DNA from: Kribbella jejuensis
GTDB taxonomy: Bacteria; Actinomycetota; Actinomycetes; Propionibacteriales; Kribbellaceae
Assembly: GCF_006715085.1 (NCBI RefSeq)
Contig: NZ_VFMM01000002.1
Span: 1,116,001-1,180,000 of the forward strand
DNA: 64,000 nt
Direction: 5' to 3'
The notes beneath the pieces were generated by a model. That model was not told where the DNA came from, did not search any database, and was given only the letters and a program-made list of their open reading frames with translations. A program made the translations under genes and the position numbers. Shown in pieces: positions 8,232-16,510 of the stretch (position 1 is the stretch's first letter; the number at the start of each line of letters is the position of its first letter).

Positions 8232-9679
8232 CGCGCTCCCAGCACCCAGTCGACGGCGGCCGCGAGATCCAGTGCGCGCGCCGGTGCGGACACGATCTCC
8301 TCGGCGCGGGTCTGCGCGTTCGGGACCAGGATCGCCCGGGCGCCGGCCGACCGTGCCGCGCTGACGTCCGCACCGATGTCGCCGATGACGACGATCTGGT
8401 GTGGCGGAACCCCCAGCTGACGTGCGGCCTGCCGGATCAGCCCGCCGCGTGGCTTGCGGCACTGACACTGGTCCTCGGGAGCATGTGGGCAGACCTGCCA
8501 GGTATCGAGCCGTCCGAGCAGCTCGTCGACTCTGGTGTTCACATCCGTCATCTGGCCGACGGTGAGCAGACCGCGTCCGACGCCGGACTGGTTGGTCACC
8601 ACACCGATCCGGAGGCCGGCTCGGCGGAGCCGTTCGACGGCGTGTGCGGCGCCGTCGACCAGTCGGACACGCGCGGGATCGCCGTTGTAGGGAACGTCGT
8701 GGACGAGCGTGCCGTCGCGGTCGAACAGCACCGCCCGCACCGGACCCGGCCAGGCCTCGCTGTTGGGGTGGCGCCACCACCCGGCGATCCGGTTGCCCAC
8801 CGCAACGAACGGGATGACCGCCGAGGTGACCAGCATCCGGGCGATCTCCGGAGCCGTTCGCGGGCCGGGCAGGATCCGGCGCGTCGCGAACTCGGCGTAC
8901 TGGGCAGCCCACAGCACGGCGGCGATCCGGCGGTGCTTGGTCAGCAGGCCCGCCGCTGCCGCGACCGTCGACAGATGCAGGGGGAGCCGTCCCGGTCCGC
9001 ACTCGGTCAGCGTCCGCCAGTTCGGTCCGTAGATCGCCCGCAGCAGCGAGTCGTCCGCGTTGCCCTTCTGGACGCGCACACTCGTCCAGAACCCGGCCGG
9101 ACGGACCGGATGAACGATGCGGCGCTCTCCACGGACGAGCTGCCAGCCCGCGTCCCGGACGCGCCTGGCCAAGTCGGCGTCCTCACGGTAGGCCCGCGGG
9201 AAACGTTCGTCGAAACCGTGCACCTGCTCGAGTGCGGTGGTGCGGTAGGCCATGTCCGCGGTCGCCCAACGTGCCGTCCGGAGTCCCGCCGTACTTCGTT
9301 CCCAGTCGGTGGGCCGCCGTCCAGCAGGTTCGGGTACGTCGATCCGCGCCTGGACACCGCCGATCCGCGGCGCGGCGGACTCGAGATGACGCAGCAGCAG
9401 GGCGGACCAGTCGCTGGGTAGCCGTACGTCGTCGTCGAGGAAGACGACCCAATCGGTATCGGCTCGCCGCCAGCCGAGATTCCGGGCGGCCGCCGGGCCG
9501 CGGCCTCGGGCCGGGACGACCAGGGCGCCGGGGAAGTTCGCCACCGGCGGTGCTTCGGCGGGCCGGTCGTTGACGACGATGACCCGGGCGGGCTGGTTCG
9601 GCTGGGCGGCGAGGTCGGCGAGCAGGTCCGCAAGGCTGGGCCTGCCGATCGTGGGTACGACGACCGACCACGCCGTCAT
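8228..9679 (-). CDS. Fusion: GT2 glycosyltransferase + heptose-1,7-bisphosphate phosphatase-like HAD domain
   Basis: A 483-residue protein with two domains. Residues 1-~240 are a GT-A fold: VVVPTIGRPSLADLLADLAA, VNDRP, ARNLGWRRADTDWVVFLDDD (the DDD metal site), then YREDADLARRVRDAGW. Residues ~310-483 are a HAD-IIIA phosphatase: VRAVLFDRDGTLVHD (nucleophile Asp-x-Asp), VVTNQSGVGRGLL, a Cys cluster CPHAPEDQCQCRKP, and VVIGDIGADV. The HAD half matches GmhB, which removes the 7-phosphate of heptose 1,7-bisphosphate, including the zinc loop. It supplies the one step otherwise missing between the two HldE activities. One continuous frame runs across the junction, so this is a real fusion, not read-through. 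Confidence 0.85.
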   Translation of the reverse strand: MTAWSVVVPTIGRPSLADLLADLAAQPNQPARVIVVNDRPAEAPPVANFPGALVVPARGRGPAAARNLGWRRADTDWVVFLDDDVRLPSDWSALLLRHLESAAPRIGGVQARIDVPEPAGRRPTDWERSTAGLRTARWATADMAYRTTALEQVHGFDERFPRAYREDADLARRVRDAGWQLVRGERRIVHPVRPAGFWTSVRVQKGNADDSLLRAIYGPNWRTLTECGPGRLPLHLSTVAAAAGLLTKHRRIAAVLWAAQYAEFATRRILPGPRTAPEIARMLVTSAVIPFVAVGNRIAGWWRHPNSEAWPGPVRAVLFDRDGTLVHDVPYNGDPARVRLVDGAAHAVERLRRAGLRIGVVTNQSGVGRGLLTVGQMTDVNTRVDELLGRLDTWQVCPHAPEDQCQCRKPRGGLIRQAARQLGVPPHQIVVIGDIGADVSAARSAGARAILVPNAQTRAEEIVSAPARALDLAAAVDWVLGAR

Positions 9680-11313
9680 CGAAACGCTCCCGCGCGGCGG
9701 ACCACGTGCGGTCCCAGAACGAGGAGATCGGCGGGAGTGGAGCCGAACAGTTCGAGCGCGTCGGACGGGCTGTCGACCATCGGCCGGCCGGACGTGTTCA
9801 GGCTGGTGTTGACCAGCACCGGCAGCCCGGTCCGCCGGTCGAACTCGTCCAGCAGCGATGCCAGCAACGGCTCGTTCGATCGGTCAACGGTTTGGATACG
9901 TGCGGTTCCGTCGACGTGAACGACCGCCGGGATGCGGTCCCGCCAGGCAGCGGCGACGTCGTGGACGAACAGCATGTACGGGCTCGGCAGCGGACCGTCG
10001 AAGATCTCGGCGGCTCGCTCGGTCAGCACCAGCGGAGCGACCGGCCGGAACTGTTCGCGGCCCTTGATGTCATTCAGCCGTTCGAGATTGCGGCGGTCGC
10101 CCGGATGCGCGAGCAGCGATCGATGGCCGAGCGCGCGCGGGCCGTACTCGGACCTGCCCTGGTACCAGGCGACCACGGCGTTCGAGGCCAGCGCCTCGGC
10201 GACGACCGCCGCCAGATCGGAAGGTGTCTCGAACGGCAGCGCGGCGCGCTCGAGCCGGGCACGCAGTTCGTCGCCGGTCCACCCGCGGCCGAGCGCGGCG
10301 GTGGTCATCGGTTCCGGACGGAGTCCGCTCGCCGCGGTCAGCTGCAGCGCCGCGCCCAAGGACGTGCCGGCGTCACCCGCGGCCGGCTGGACCCAGACGT
10401 TGTCGTACGGGCCGCGGCGCGCGAGGACCGAGTTCGCGACGCAGTTCAGCGCCGTACCGCCGGCCATCGTCAGGTTGCGGGAGCCGCACTGTTCGTACAG
10501 CCAGGTGGCGAGTTCGAGGAGCACTTCCTCCAGGCGGCGTTGCACACTGCAGGCGAGGTCGGCGTGCGCCTCGGTCAGTTCCTCGCCCTTCGCCAGCCGC
10601 GGCGCGTACGCCGACCAGTCGACCGGCTGGGTGCGGAAACCACCCTCGGACGTGGTTCGGACCAGTTCGCGGAAGTCGTCGAGATGCCTGGGCTTTCCGT
10701 ACGACGCCAGCGCCATCACCTTGTACTCGTCGCTGGACCGCAAGAAGCCGAGGTGATCGGTGAGGTCCTCGTAGAGCAATCCCAGCGAGTGCGGGAGTTG
10801 CTGCGCCCCGAACACCTCGAGGTCACCGTCCCGGTAGTGCCCGGCCAGGTGGGACGCCCGCTCGCCCCGGCCGTCCAGGACCAGGCAGGCGTTGTCGGTG
10901 TACGGCGCTGCGAGTCCGGCCGACGCGGCATGGGCGACATGGTGTGGGACGAAGACGACCTTCTGCGGATCGAGCCCGGGAAGCGTTGTGCTCAGGAACC
11001 TGGGCGCGCGCCGGGCGTAGTCGGTGCGCATCGCGTCACCCGGATCGCTGACACCGAGCTCGGCCAGGTCCACGCAAAGAGACGGATCGAAGGAGTAGCC
11101 GACCCGGTCGAGATCCTCCGGACCGATCCCGGCCTCGTCCAGGCACCAGCGGATCGCCTGCTCCGGAAGTTCCCAGGCCGACCAGGGAACCGGGCGCTTG
11201 CCGTGCTTGCGCCGGCAGAACCGTTCCTCCTCGGCCGCGGCCACTGTCCGGCCGTCGATGACCAGCGCCGCCGACGGGTCGTGGAAGATCGCGTTGACTC
11301 CGAGCACCTTCAT
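9676..11313 (-). CDS. Carbamoyltransferase, NodU/CmcH family
   Basis: A 545-residue protein beginning MKVLGVNAIFHDPSAALVID followed by AAAEEERFCRRKHGKRPVPW, the N-terminal ASKHA-fold hallmark. FVPHHVAHAASAGLAAPYTD, TMAGGTALNCVANSVL and YGPRALGHRSLLAHPGDRRN cover the catalytic and C-terminal YrdC-like parts. Such enzymes use carbamoyl phosphate and ATP to carbamoylate sugar hydroxyls on natural products and glycans. It is the first gene of the nine-gene minus-strand cluster and overlaps the GT2 fusion by 4 bp; GGCAGG sits before the ATG. The likely substrate is a sugar of the heptose-containing glycan, by context only. Confidence 0.88.
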   Translation of the reverse strand: MKVLGVNAIFHDPSAALVIDGRTVAAAEEERFCRRKHGKRPVPWSAWELPEQAIRWCLDEAGIGPEDLDRVGYSFDPSLCVDLAELGVSDPGDAMRTDYARRAPRFLSTTLPGLDPQKVVFVPHHVAHAASAGLAAPYTDNACLVLDGRGERASHLAGHYRDGDLEVFGAQQLPHSLGLLYEDLTDHLGFLRSSDEYKVMALASYGKPRHLDDFRELVRTTSEGGFRTQPVDWSAYAPRLAKGEELTEAHADLACSVQRRLEEVLLELATWLYEQCGSRNLTMAGGTALNCVANSVLARRGPYDNVWVQPAAGDAGTSLGAALQLTAASGLRPEPMTTAALGRGWTGDELRARLERAALPFETPSDLAAVVAEALASNAVVAWYQGRSEYGPRALGHRSLLAHPGDRRNLERLNDIKGREQFRPVAPLVLTERAAEIFDGPLPSPYMLFVHDVAAAWRDRIPAVVHVDGTARIQTVDRSNEPLLASLLDEFDRRTGLPVLVNTSLNTSGRPMVDSPSDALELFGSTPADLLVLGPHVVRRAGAFR

Positions 11314-11477
11314 ACCTGCCTGCCCTCCCGTGGAAGCCGCGGCGGTACCCGGCGCGAACCGCTCCTACACGCAGTAGCGCTGCTCGTCCGGAATGCGGCT
11401 GATTTGCCCGGATGCGCTACCGGCGGTGCGGATCTGGGTACCGCCGGGCGCCGACGAAGAGAGGCAGGTGGCAGCCG

Positions 11478-11759
11478 ATGTGCAGCTCGGGATTGGCGGC
11501 ACCAACGACCGGTGACCGTTTCCGGCAGGCCGTGCTGGATCTGGACTCGGTACGGCACTTTCTCGAGGCGCCGTACGAGCTGACCGCCAGGGACTGGCAG
11601 GAGGCGTACGACGGACTCGCGCACGTCGTCGTGGCCGCGGATCGGTTGGCGGAGACGCTGGCGACACGCTGCTCGAGCATCGAGCACACCGCCGACATCG
11701 CGGCCGCCCACGACCTGCTGGCCCAGACCAACCGCCGCCTCTCCGGCCTCGGCGAGTGA
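11478..11759 (+). CDS. Small helical hypothetical protein
   Basis: A 93-residue protein starting MCSSGLAAPTTGDRFRQAV. It appears mostly helical, with a hydrophobic heptad-like run (LDLDSVRHFLEAPYEL, then GLAHVVVAADRLAETLATRC). The ATG at 11478 is preferred because an AGGTGG lies close upstream and the sequence before it has poor codon use. It is transcribed away from the carbamoyltransferase gene. I do not recognise a family. The composition suggests a small cytosolic, perhaps oligomeric protein. Confidence 0.55.
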   Translation: MCSSGLAAPTTGDRFRQAVLDLDSVRHFLEAPYELTARDWQEAYDGLAHVVVAADRLAETLATRCSSIEHTADIAAAHDLLAQTNRRLSGLGE

Positions 11760-11892
11760 CCAGAAGGTCCGTGTCAGCAGGCGGCGGGTGAGGTCCTGGA
11801 CCTCCACCCGCGGACCGGCAGCAGCTCAGCCGACCCAGGTGGAGGCACACCGCCGGTGCCGTCCCGACGGGCGCGCGAAACCGACACGCGAC

Positions 11893-12885
11893 TCAGTCGG
11901 ACCGCAGGGTTTCGACGTCGTACGGATCCAGGTCGGTACGGTGGCGGAGGAGCCGCAGCGGGTGCCGGTAGTGCCCTGCTTGGAGGGCCTGGTCGGCGGC
12001 GACCTCGACGACGATCTTCGGCTGCACCTTGATCAGCGGCGTCTTGCTGCCGCGTGCCCAATGCGTGCTGAGCTGGTCCGGCCAGGGATGGCGCGTGCCG
12101 GCGGGCTTGAGGAGTTCGCCGATCGTTGCGGCCTGGTCGTCGGTCAGGGTGGTGGTGCGTCCGACCACCTCGAGATCGTCACCGCGATAGCGGCCGACCA
12201 CGAGCAGGTCGGGGTGCCGCAATGATCCGGTCACGGCGCCGATGATCGCCTCGACGCTGTCCCTGGTCTTCCACTTGGTCCAGTCACGTCGGCCGGGTTG
12301 GTAACGGGTCGTAGCGCCTTTCACGACGAGGCCTTCCACACCGGTGGGTTTGAAGGCGTTCAGCCACTCGCGGGCTTCGCTCAGGTCGGCGGTGACAGGG
12401 GAGAGCTGCACGGGCGGCTGCCACCGCTTGGCTAGGTCTTCCAGGCGCTTGCGGCGGGCGGTCCAGCGCATCGGCCTGATGTCCACGCCGCCGATGGCGA
12501 GCAGGTCGAACACCACCAGAGAGGCCGGCTGCTGCGGCGCGAGGTGCTTGCGTACGGTCGCGACGGTGTTGACCATCCGTTGCTGCAGCGCATCGAAGTC
12601 GAGCCGGTCCCCGGTCCACACCACGAGCTCGCCGTCGAGTACACAATCGACGTCGAGCTGGGCCTGCAGCGCGGCCTGTACGTCGGGGAACTTGGCGGTG
12701 AAGTCCTTGCCGTTGCGCGACCACAACAGCACCTCGCCGTTCGTACAGACCACACCGGCGCGGAAGCCGTCCCATTTCAGCTCGTACCGCGATCCGCCCG
12801 GCATAGCGCGTTCGCCCGGCACCTGATCGACCGCCCGGGCCAACTCCAGCCCGACGGGTCCCCGTAAGTCCGCGGCAAGCACCAT
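11893..12885 (-). CDS. ATP-dependent DNA ligase
   Basis: A 330-residue ligase. Motif I is YELKWDGFRAGV, with the adenylated lysine, at about 46. Motif III appears as VLDGELVVW, motif IV as VEGLVVKG and motif V as DWTKWKTR. An OB-fold follows, ending in PKIVVEVAADQALQAG. It matches the stand-alone actinobacterial ligases related to the LigD ligase domain, which seal nicks in repair. The ATG at 12885 is chosen because residues upstream are not conserved-looking, although its ribosome-binding site is weak; an upstream start near 12969 overlapping the VKOR gene is possible. It is the last gene of the SDR-GH15-VKOR operon, suggesting a stress or dormancy context. Confidence 0.85.
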   Translation of the reverse strand: MVLAADLRGPVGLELARAVDQVPGERAMPGGSRYELKWDGFRAGVVCTNGEVLLWSRNGKDFTAKFPDVQAALQAQLDVDCVLDGELVVWTGDRLDFDALQQRMVNTVATVRKHLAPQQPASLVVFDLLAIGGVDIRPMRWTARRKRLEDLAKRWQPPVQLSPVTADLSEAREWLNAFKPTGVEGLVVKGATTRYQPGRRDWTKWKTRDSVEAIIGAVTGSLRHPDLLVVGRYRGDDLEVVGRTTTLTDDQAATIGELLKPAGTRHPWPDQLSTHWARGSKTPLIKVQPKIVVEVAADQALQAGHYRHPLRLLRHRTDLDPYDVETLRSD

Positions 12886-12901
12886 TTGCGCTACCGAACG
12901 G

Positions 12902-13441
12902 TCAGCCGGGTGGTGGTTTGTGGGATCGGTGTCCGAGGCCCGGCGAGCCGTCGGCTCGAAGGGTGGCATGGCGGCGTTGGCTGAGGACCTTGGTGGCGGC
13001 GATGGCCTCGGGTGCGGCCAGGGCGGCGACGGTGAGGGAGATGGCGGCCGAGCACAGGCACAGGGTGCAGAAGGCGCCGACGATCAGGGCTTGGGTGGCG
13101 ATCAGGCCGAGGGCGGCCAGGCCGAGGCCGGCGGCGACCGCTCCGGCGGCGGCCACGATCCAGGGGTGGTCTCGCCAGCGGCTGGTGCCGCCAAGGGATT
13201 CGAGGATCGCCTCGAGCAGGTAGGCGGCGGCGCCGAGTGAGGCGTCGGGGATCGGTAGGGCCTGTGAGACCGAGGAGGTGAGCACTTTCCGGCTGCCGTC
13301 GCCGAAGAACGGGTCCCAGATCGAGTCCAGTACGCCGACCTGGAACAGCGTCAGGGTCAGCGCGACAGCGAAACCTGCCAGCGACAGCACGATCACCGGC
13401 GCCCGCCGACGCCACGAGGAGAGCGACGCGTCGGTGCTCAT
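12902..13441 (-). CDS. Vitamin K epoxide reductase (VKOR) family membrane protein
   Basis: A 179-residue membrane protein with about four hydrophobic helices. A conserved loop reads DSIWDPFFGDGSRKVL at about 34-49. The redox CxxC is in GAFCTLCLCSAAISL at about 133-147. These match actinobacterial VKOR homologues, which reoxidise disulfide-forming partners using quinone. The W-DPFFG-GS loop in place of an upstream loop Cys pair is typical of this branch, so electron delivery may differ from canonical VKOR. The ATG overlaps the GH15 stop by 4 bp and the ligase follows after 16 bp. Confidence 0.75.
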   Translation of the reverse strand: MSTDASLSSWRRRAPVIVLSLAGFAVALTLTLFQVGVLDSIWDPFFGDGSRKVLTSSVSQALPIPDASLGAAAYLLEAILESLGGTSRWRDHPWIVAAAGAVAAGLGLAALGLIATQALIVGAFCTLCLCSAAISLTVAALAAPEAIAATKVLSQRRHATLRADGSPGLGHRSHKPPPG

Positions 13442-15249
13442 CTGGTCCGTCCGGTGTGGGATCGGCGCTGGGTCGGACCCCGGCTGGAGTGCAGGTCGAG
13501 CGCGGTGTTGATGATGCCGAGGTGGGTGAGGGCCTGCGGGAAGTTCCCGACGAGGCGGTGCTGTTCGGTGTCGTACTCCTCGGACAGCAACCCGAGATCG
13601 TTGCTCAGACCAAGGACTCGTTCGAATACCTCGCGCCCTTGGTCCTTGCGCCCGGTCAGCAGGTAACTGTCGGCCAGCCAGAGCGTGCACGGCAGGAACG
13701 ACGCCTCGCCCGGTGGCAGCCCGTCGACCTGCTCGGACTTCTTGGTCGTGCTGTAGCGGGAGACGAACCCGTCGTGGGTGAGCTCGCCGGCGATCGCGTC
13801 GATCGTGCCGCGGTACCGCTTGTCGGAGCCGGGCAGGAACCCGACCGATCCCATCAGCAGCACGGATGCGTCCAGCGCCCGCGAACCGAAGTACTGCGTG
13901 AAGGTGTTCCGATCGGCGTCGTACCCCTTCTCGCAGACCTCGGTGTGGATCTCTTCCCGCAGCCGTTTCCAGTCGTCGACCGGACCGGGCAGGCCGAACT
14001 CCTCGATGCCGCGGACGGCGCGATCGACGGCGGCCCAGGCCATGATCTTGGAGTGCACGAAGTGCCGGCGTTCGCCGCGCATCTCCCAGATGCCGTCGTC
14101 CGGGTCGTTCCAGTGCCCTTCGAGGAAGTCCAGCAGCTTCTGCTGCACGGCCCAGGCGGTCTCGTCGGGCGGGATGCCGTGGGTGCGGGACTGGTGCAGC
14201 GCGTCCATCAGTTCGCCGAACACGTCGAGCTGGAACTGCTCCGACGCGGCGTTGCCGACGCGGACCGGCCGGGAGTTCGCGTATCCGGGCAGCCAGTCGA
14301 GCTCGTACTCGGTGAGCCGCCGTTCGCCCTCGACGCCGTACATCAGCTGCATCTGCTCCGGCTTGCCGGCCAGGGCGCGGAGCAGCCACTCGCGCCAGGC
14401 CTCGGCCTCGGACTCGTAGCCGGCACCGAGCAGCGCGAGCAGCGTGAAGGTGGCGTCCCGGATCCAGCAGAACCGGTAGTCCCAGTTCCGTACGCCGCCG
14501 AGCTGCTCGGGCAGCGAGGTGGTGGGCGCGGCGACGATTCCGCCGCTGGGTTGATACGTCATCGCCTTCAAGGTGATCAGCGACCGTACGACGGGATCGC
14601 GGTAGCGTCCGTCGTACTGGCACCGCGACGCCCAGCCCTGCCACCAGCGCTCGGTGCGCTGGATCGCCTTGCCGACGTCGACGTGCTTCGGCGGCTGGGC
14701 GCGCGGTTCGGACCAGGTCAGGCGGAAGTCCGCATGGTCGCCGGCGGCGAGCTCGAACTCGCCGATCAGGTCGCTGTCGCGCCGGTGGTGCTCGACATCG
14801 GAGTCGAGCGTCAGCGTGTCGGGGCCTGCAAGGGCAGTACTGCGGCGGCCGGTGTCGCGGATCCACGGCGTCACGTGGCCGTAGTCGAGCCGGGGTGAAA
14901 GCTCGCTGCGCATCGCGACCCGGCCGGACAGGCACTCCACCCGCCGGTACACCTCGAGCCGGTCGTCGCGGATCGGCATGCAGTCGATGACCCGTACGGT
15001 GCCGTCGGCGGTGGTGAAGTCGGTCTCGAGGACGAGCGAGTCGCGGCGGTACCGGCGATCGGTGGCCCGGTGACCGCCGGCCGGCGCGAGCAACCATCGC
15101 CCGTGCCGCTCGTCTCCCAGCAGCGCGGCGAAACATGCCCCGGAGTCGAACCGCGGCACGCACAGCCAGTCGATCGAGCCGTCGTAGCCGACCAGCGCCG
15201 CGGTCTGGGTGTCGCCGATCAGCCCGTAGTCCTCGAGTTGCAGGGGCAT
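13438..15249 (-). CDS. GH15 family glucoamylase/trehalase-like hydrolase
   Basis: A 603-residue protein beginning MPLQLEDYGLIGDTQTAALV then YDGSIDWLCVPRFDS, the N-terminal beta-sandwich signature of actinobacterial GH15 proteins. The (alpha/alpha)6 barrel contains GGVRNWDYRFCWIRDATFTL and, near the C-terminus, GEASFLPCTLWLADSYLLTG with a catalytic-type Glu. Characterised mycobacterial relatives hydrolyse trehalose; others act on alpha-glucans. No signal peptide is present, so it acts in the cytosol. It begins one base after the SDR stop and overlaps VKOR by 4 bp. Trehalose turnover would fit a stress-linked operon; the substrate is not proven. Confidence 0.87.
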   Translation of the reverse strand: MPLQLEDYGLIGDTQTAALVGYDGSIDWLCVPRFDSGACFAALLGDERHGRWLLAPAGGHRATDRRYRRDSLVLETDFTTADGTVRVIDCMPIRDDRLEVYRRVECLSGRVAMRSELSPRLDYGHVTPWIRDTGRRSTALAGPDTLTLDSDVEHHRRDSDLIGEFELAAGDHADFRLTWSEPRAQPPKHVDVGKAIQRTERWWQGWASRCQYDGRYRDPVVRSLITLKAMTYQPSGGIVAAPTTSLPEQLGGVRNWDYRFCWIRDATFTLLALLGAGYESEAEAWREWLLRALAGKPEQMQLMYGVEGERRLTEYELDWLPGYANSRPVRVGNAASEQFQLDVFGELMDALHQSRTHGIPPDETAWAVQQKLLDFLEGHWNDPDDGIWEMRGERRHFVHSKIMAWAAVDRAVRGIEEFGLPGPVDDWKRLREEIHTEVCEKGYDADRNTFTQYFGSRALDASVLLMGSVGFLPGSDKRYRGTIDAIAGELTHDGFVSRYSTTKKSEQVDGLPPGEASFLPCTLWLADSYLLTGRKDQGREVFERVLGLSNDLGLLSEEYDTEQHRLVGNFPQALTHLGIINTALDLHSSRGPTQRRSHTGRTR

Positions 15250-15250
15250 C

Positions 15251-16261
15251 TCAGTTGTTCCGGGAACGAGCAGCCACGACTCCCGCGGCAACAGCGGCGC
15301 CGGCGCCCAGCAGGCCCAGTACGCGGTGCTGCGACGCCCACAGCTGGTAGCTGCGCGTGGTGGCGCGGTCGTCGAAGACGCCGTGCGCGCCGTAGTCGTA
15401 CCCGTCCTCGGCGTCGGCCGGCTTCCACAGATTCGCGGCCTTGTGCGGATCGAACTGGTCGACCTGCTGCGACTTGTAGCCGGTCCGCGCCAGGTAGCGG
15501 TCCAGGAGTCCCGGGATGAACTTGTTCGCCAGGATCGTCGCGGCGGTAGGGCCGCCGACCCAGTACTCACGGCGCTTGGGGTGATCCGCGGCGTACACGA
15601 CCGCGTCGGCGGCGACCTCGGGCTGGAAGATCGGCGGCACCGGCTGGGGGTGCTTGGGCAGCTTGGACAGCACCCAGGAGAACTGCGGGGTGTTCACGGC
15701 GGGCATCTGCACCATCGTGACGTGCACGTTGGACTTGTCGTGCAGCAGTTCGCAGCGCAGCGAGTCGTGGAAGCCCTGGATGGCGTGCTTGGCGCCGCAG
15801 TACGCCGACTGCAACGGGATTCCGCGGTACGCCAGCGCGGACCCGACCTGCACGATCGAGCCGTGGTCGCGGGGCTTCATCCGGTCCAGTGCCGCGCGGG
15901 TGCCGTACACGTACCCGAGGTACGTCACCTCGGTGGCCCGCTTGTACTCCTTCGGGTCGATCTCGGTGAACGGCGCGAAGACGCTGGTGAAGGCAACGTT
16001 CGCCCAGACGTCGATCGGACCCAGTTCGTCCTCGACCCGCTGGGCGGCGCGTTCGACCTGGTCGTAGTCGGCCAGGTCCAGCGGGACCGTGAGCGCCGTA
16101 CCGCCGGCCGCCTCGACCTCCTCGGCCGCGCCGGCCAGGCCCTTCTCGCCACGGGCCAGCAGCGCGACCTTGGCGCCGCGCTTGGCGAACGCGATCGCGC
16201 TCGCCCGTCCGATCCCGCCGCTCGCACCGGTCACCACAACTGTCTGCCGCTGTCCCGCCAC
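15251..16261 (-). CDS. SDR family oxidoreductase with long C-terminal extension
   Basis: A 336-residue protein from a GTG at 16261 with AGGAGG eight bases upstream. The SDR core has VVTGASGGIGRASAIAFAKR at residues 8-27 and YCGAKHAIQGF (Tyr-x3-Lys) at about 152. Beyond the usual 250 residues it has an extension with YWVGGPTAATILANKFIPG and a C-terminal hydrophobic helix (LGLLGAGAAVAAGVVAA) that could anchor it to the membrane. This long form is common beside stress genes in Streptomyces and relatives. It is the first gene of the GH15-VKOR-ligase operon. Substrate unknown. Confidence 0.83.
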   Translation of the reverse strand: MAGQRQTVVVTGASGGIGRASAIAFAKRGAKVALLARGEKGLAGAAEEVEAAGGTALTVPLDLADYDQVERAAQRVEDELGPIDVWANVAFTSVFAPFTEIDPKEYKRATEVTYLGYVYGTRAALDRMKPRDHGSIVQVGSALAYRGIPLQSAYCGAKHAIQGFHDSLRCELLHDKSNVHVTMVQMPAVNTPQFSWVLSKLPKHPQPVPPIFQPEVAADAVVYAADHPKRREYWVGGPTAATILANKFIPGLLDRYLARTGYKSQQVDQFDPHKAANLWKPADAEDGYDYGAHGVFDDRATTRSYQLWASQHRVLGLLGAGAAVAAGVVAARSRNN

Positions 16262-16346
16262 TGTTTCACCCCTCCTGGGTTCGTCGATTGGTTGCCTTCA
16301 GCCCGATATCCGCGGCCCTGGTATGACGTTCCCCGGCCGGCCGCGG

Positions 16347-16365
16347 GGGCACCTCCCCGGTGCCC
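16347..16365 (-). terminator. Hairpin downstream of the FAD/Rieske gene
   Basis: GGGCACC and GGTGCCC form a perfect 7-bp stem around a five-base loop. It lies about 145 bp past the stop of the oxidoreductase gene and 86 bp before the SDR start. There is no T-tract, so termination is plausible but weak. The rest of the 249-bp gap (16262-16510) shows only the SDR ribosome-binding site; I see no clear promoter. Confidence 0.35.
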
Positions 16366-16510
16366 TCGTAGCTGCCGAATATGCCCGAAGTTGGGTCGGC
16401 CGCCCGTGCTGGCTGCTCAACACGCACGGCCTGGGCGGGTTCCCCGTCTCGAGCCGGGACTGCGCCTGCGCGTGTAGTGCCCGGCAACGAAACTCTGCAC
16501 ACCTCCCGTC

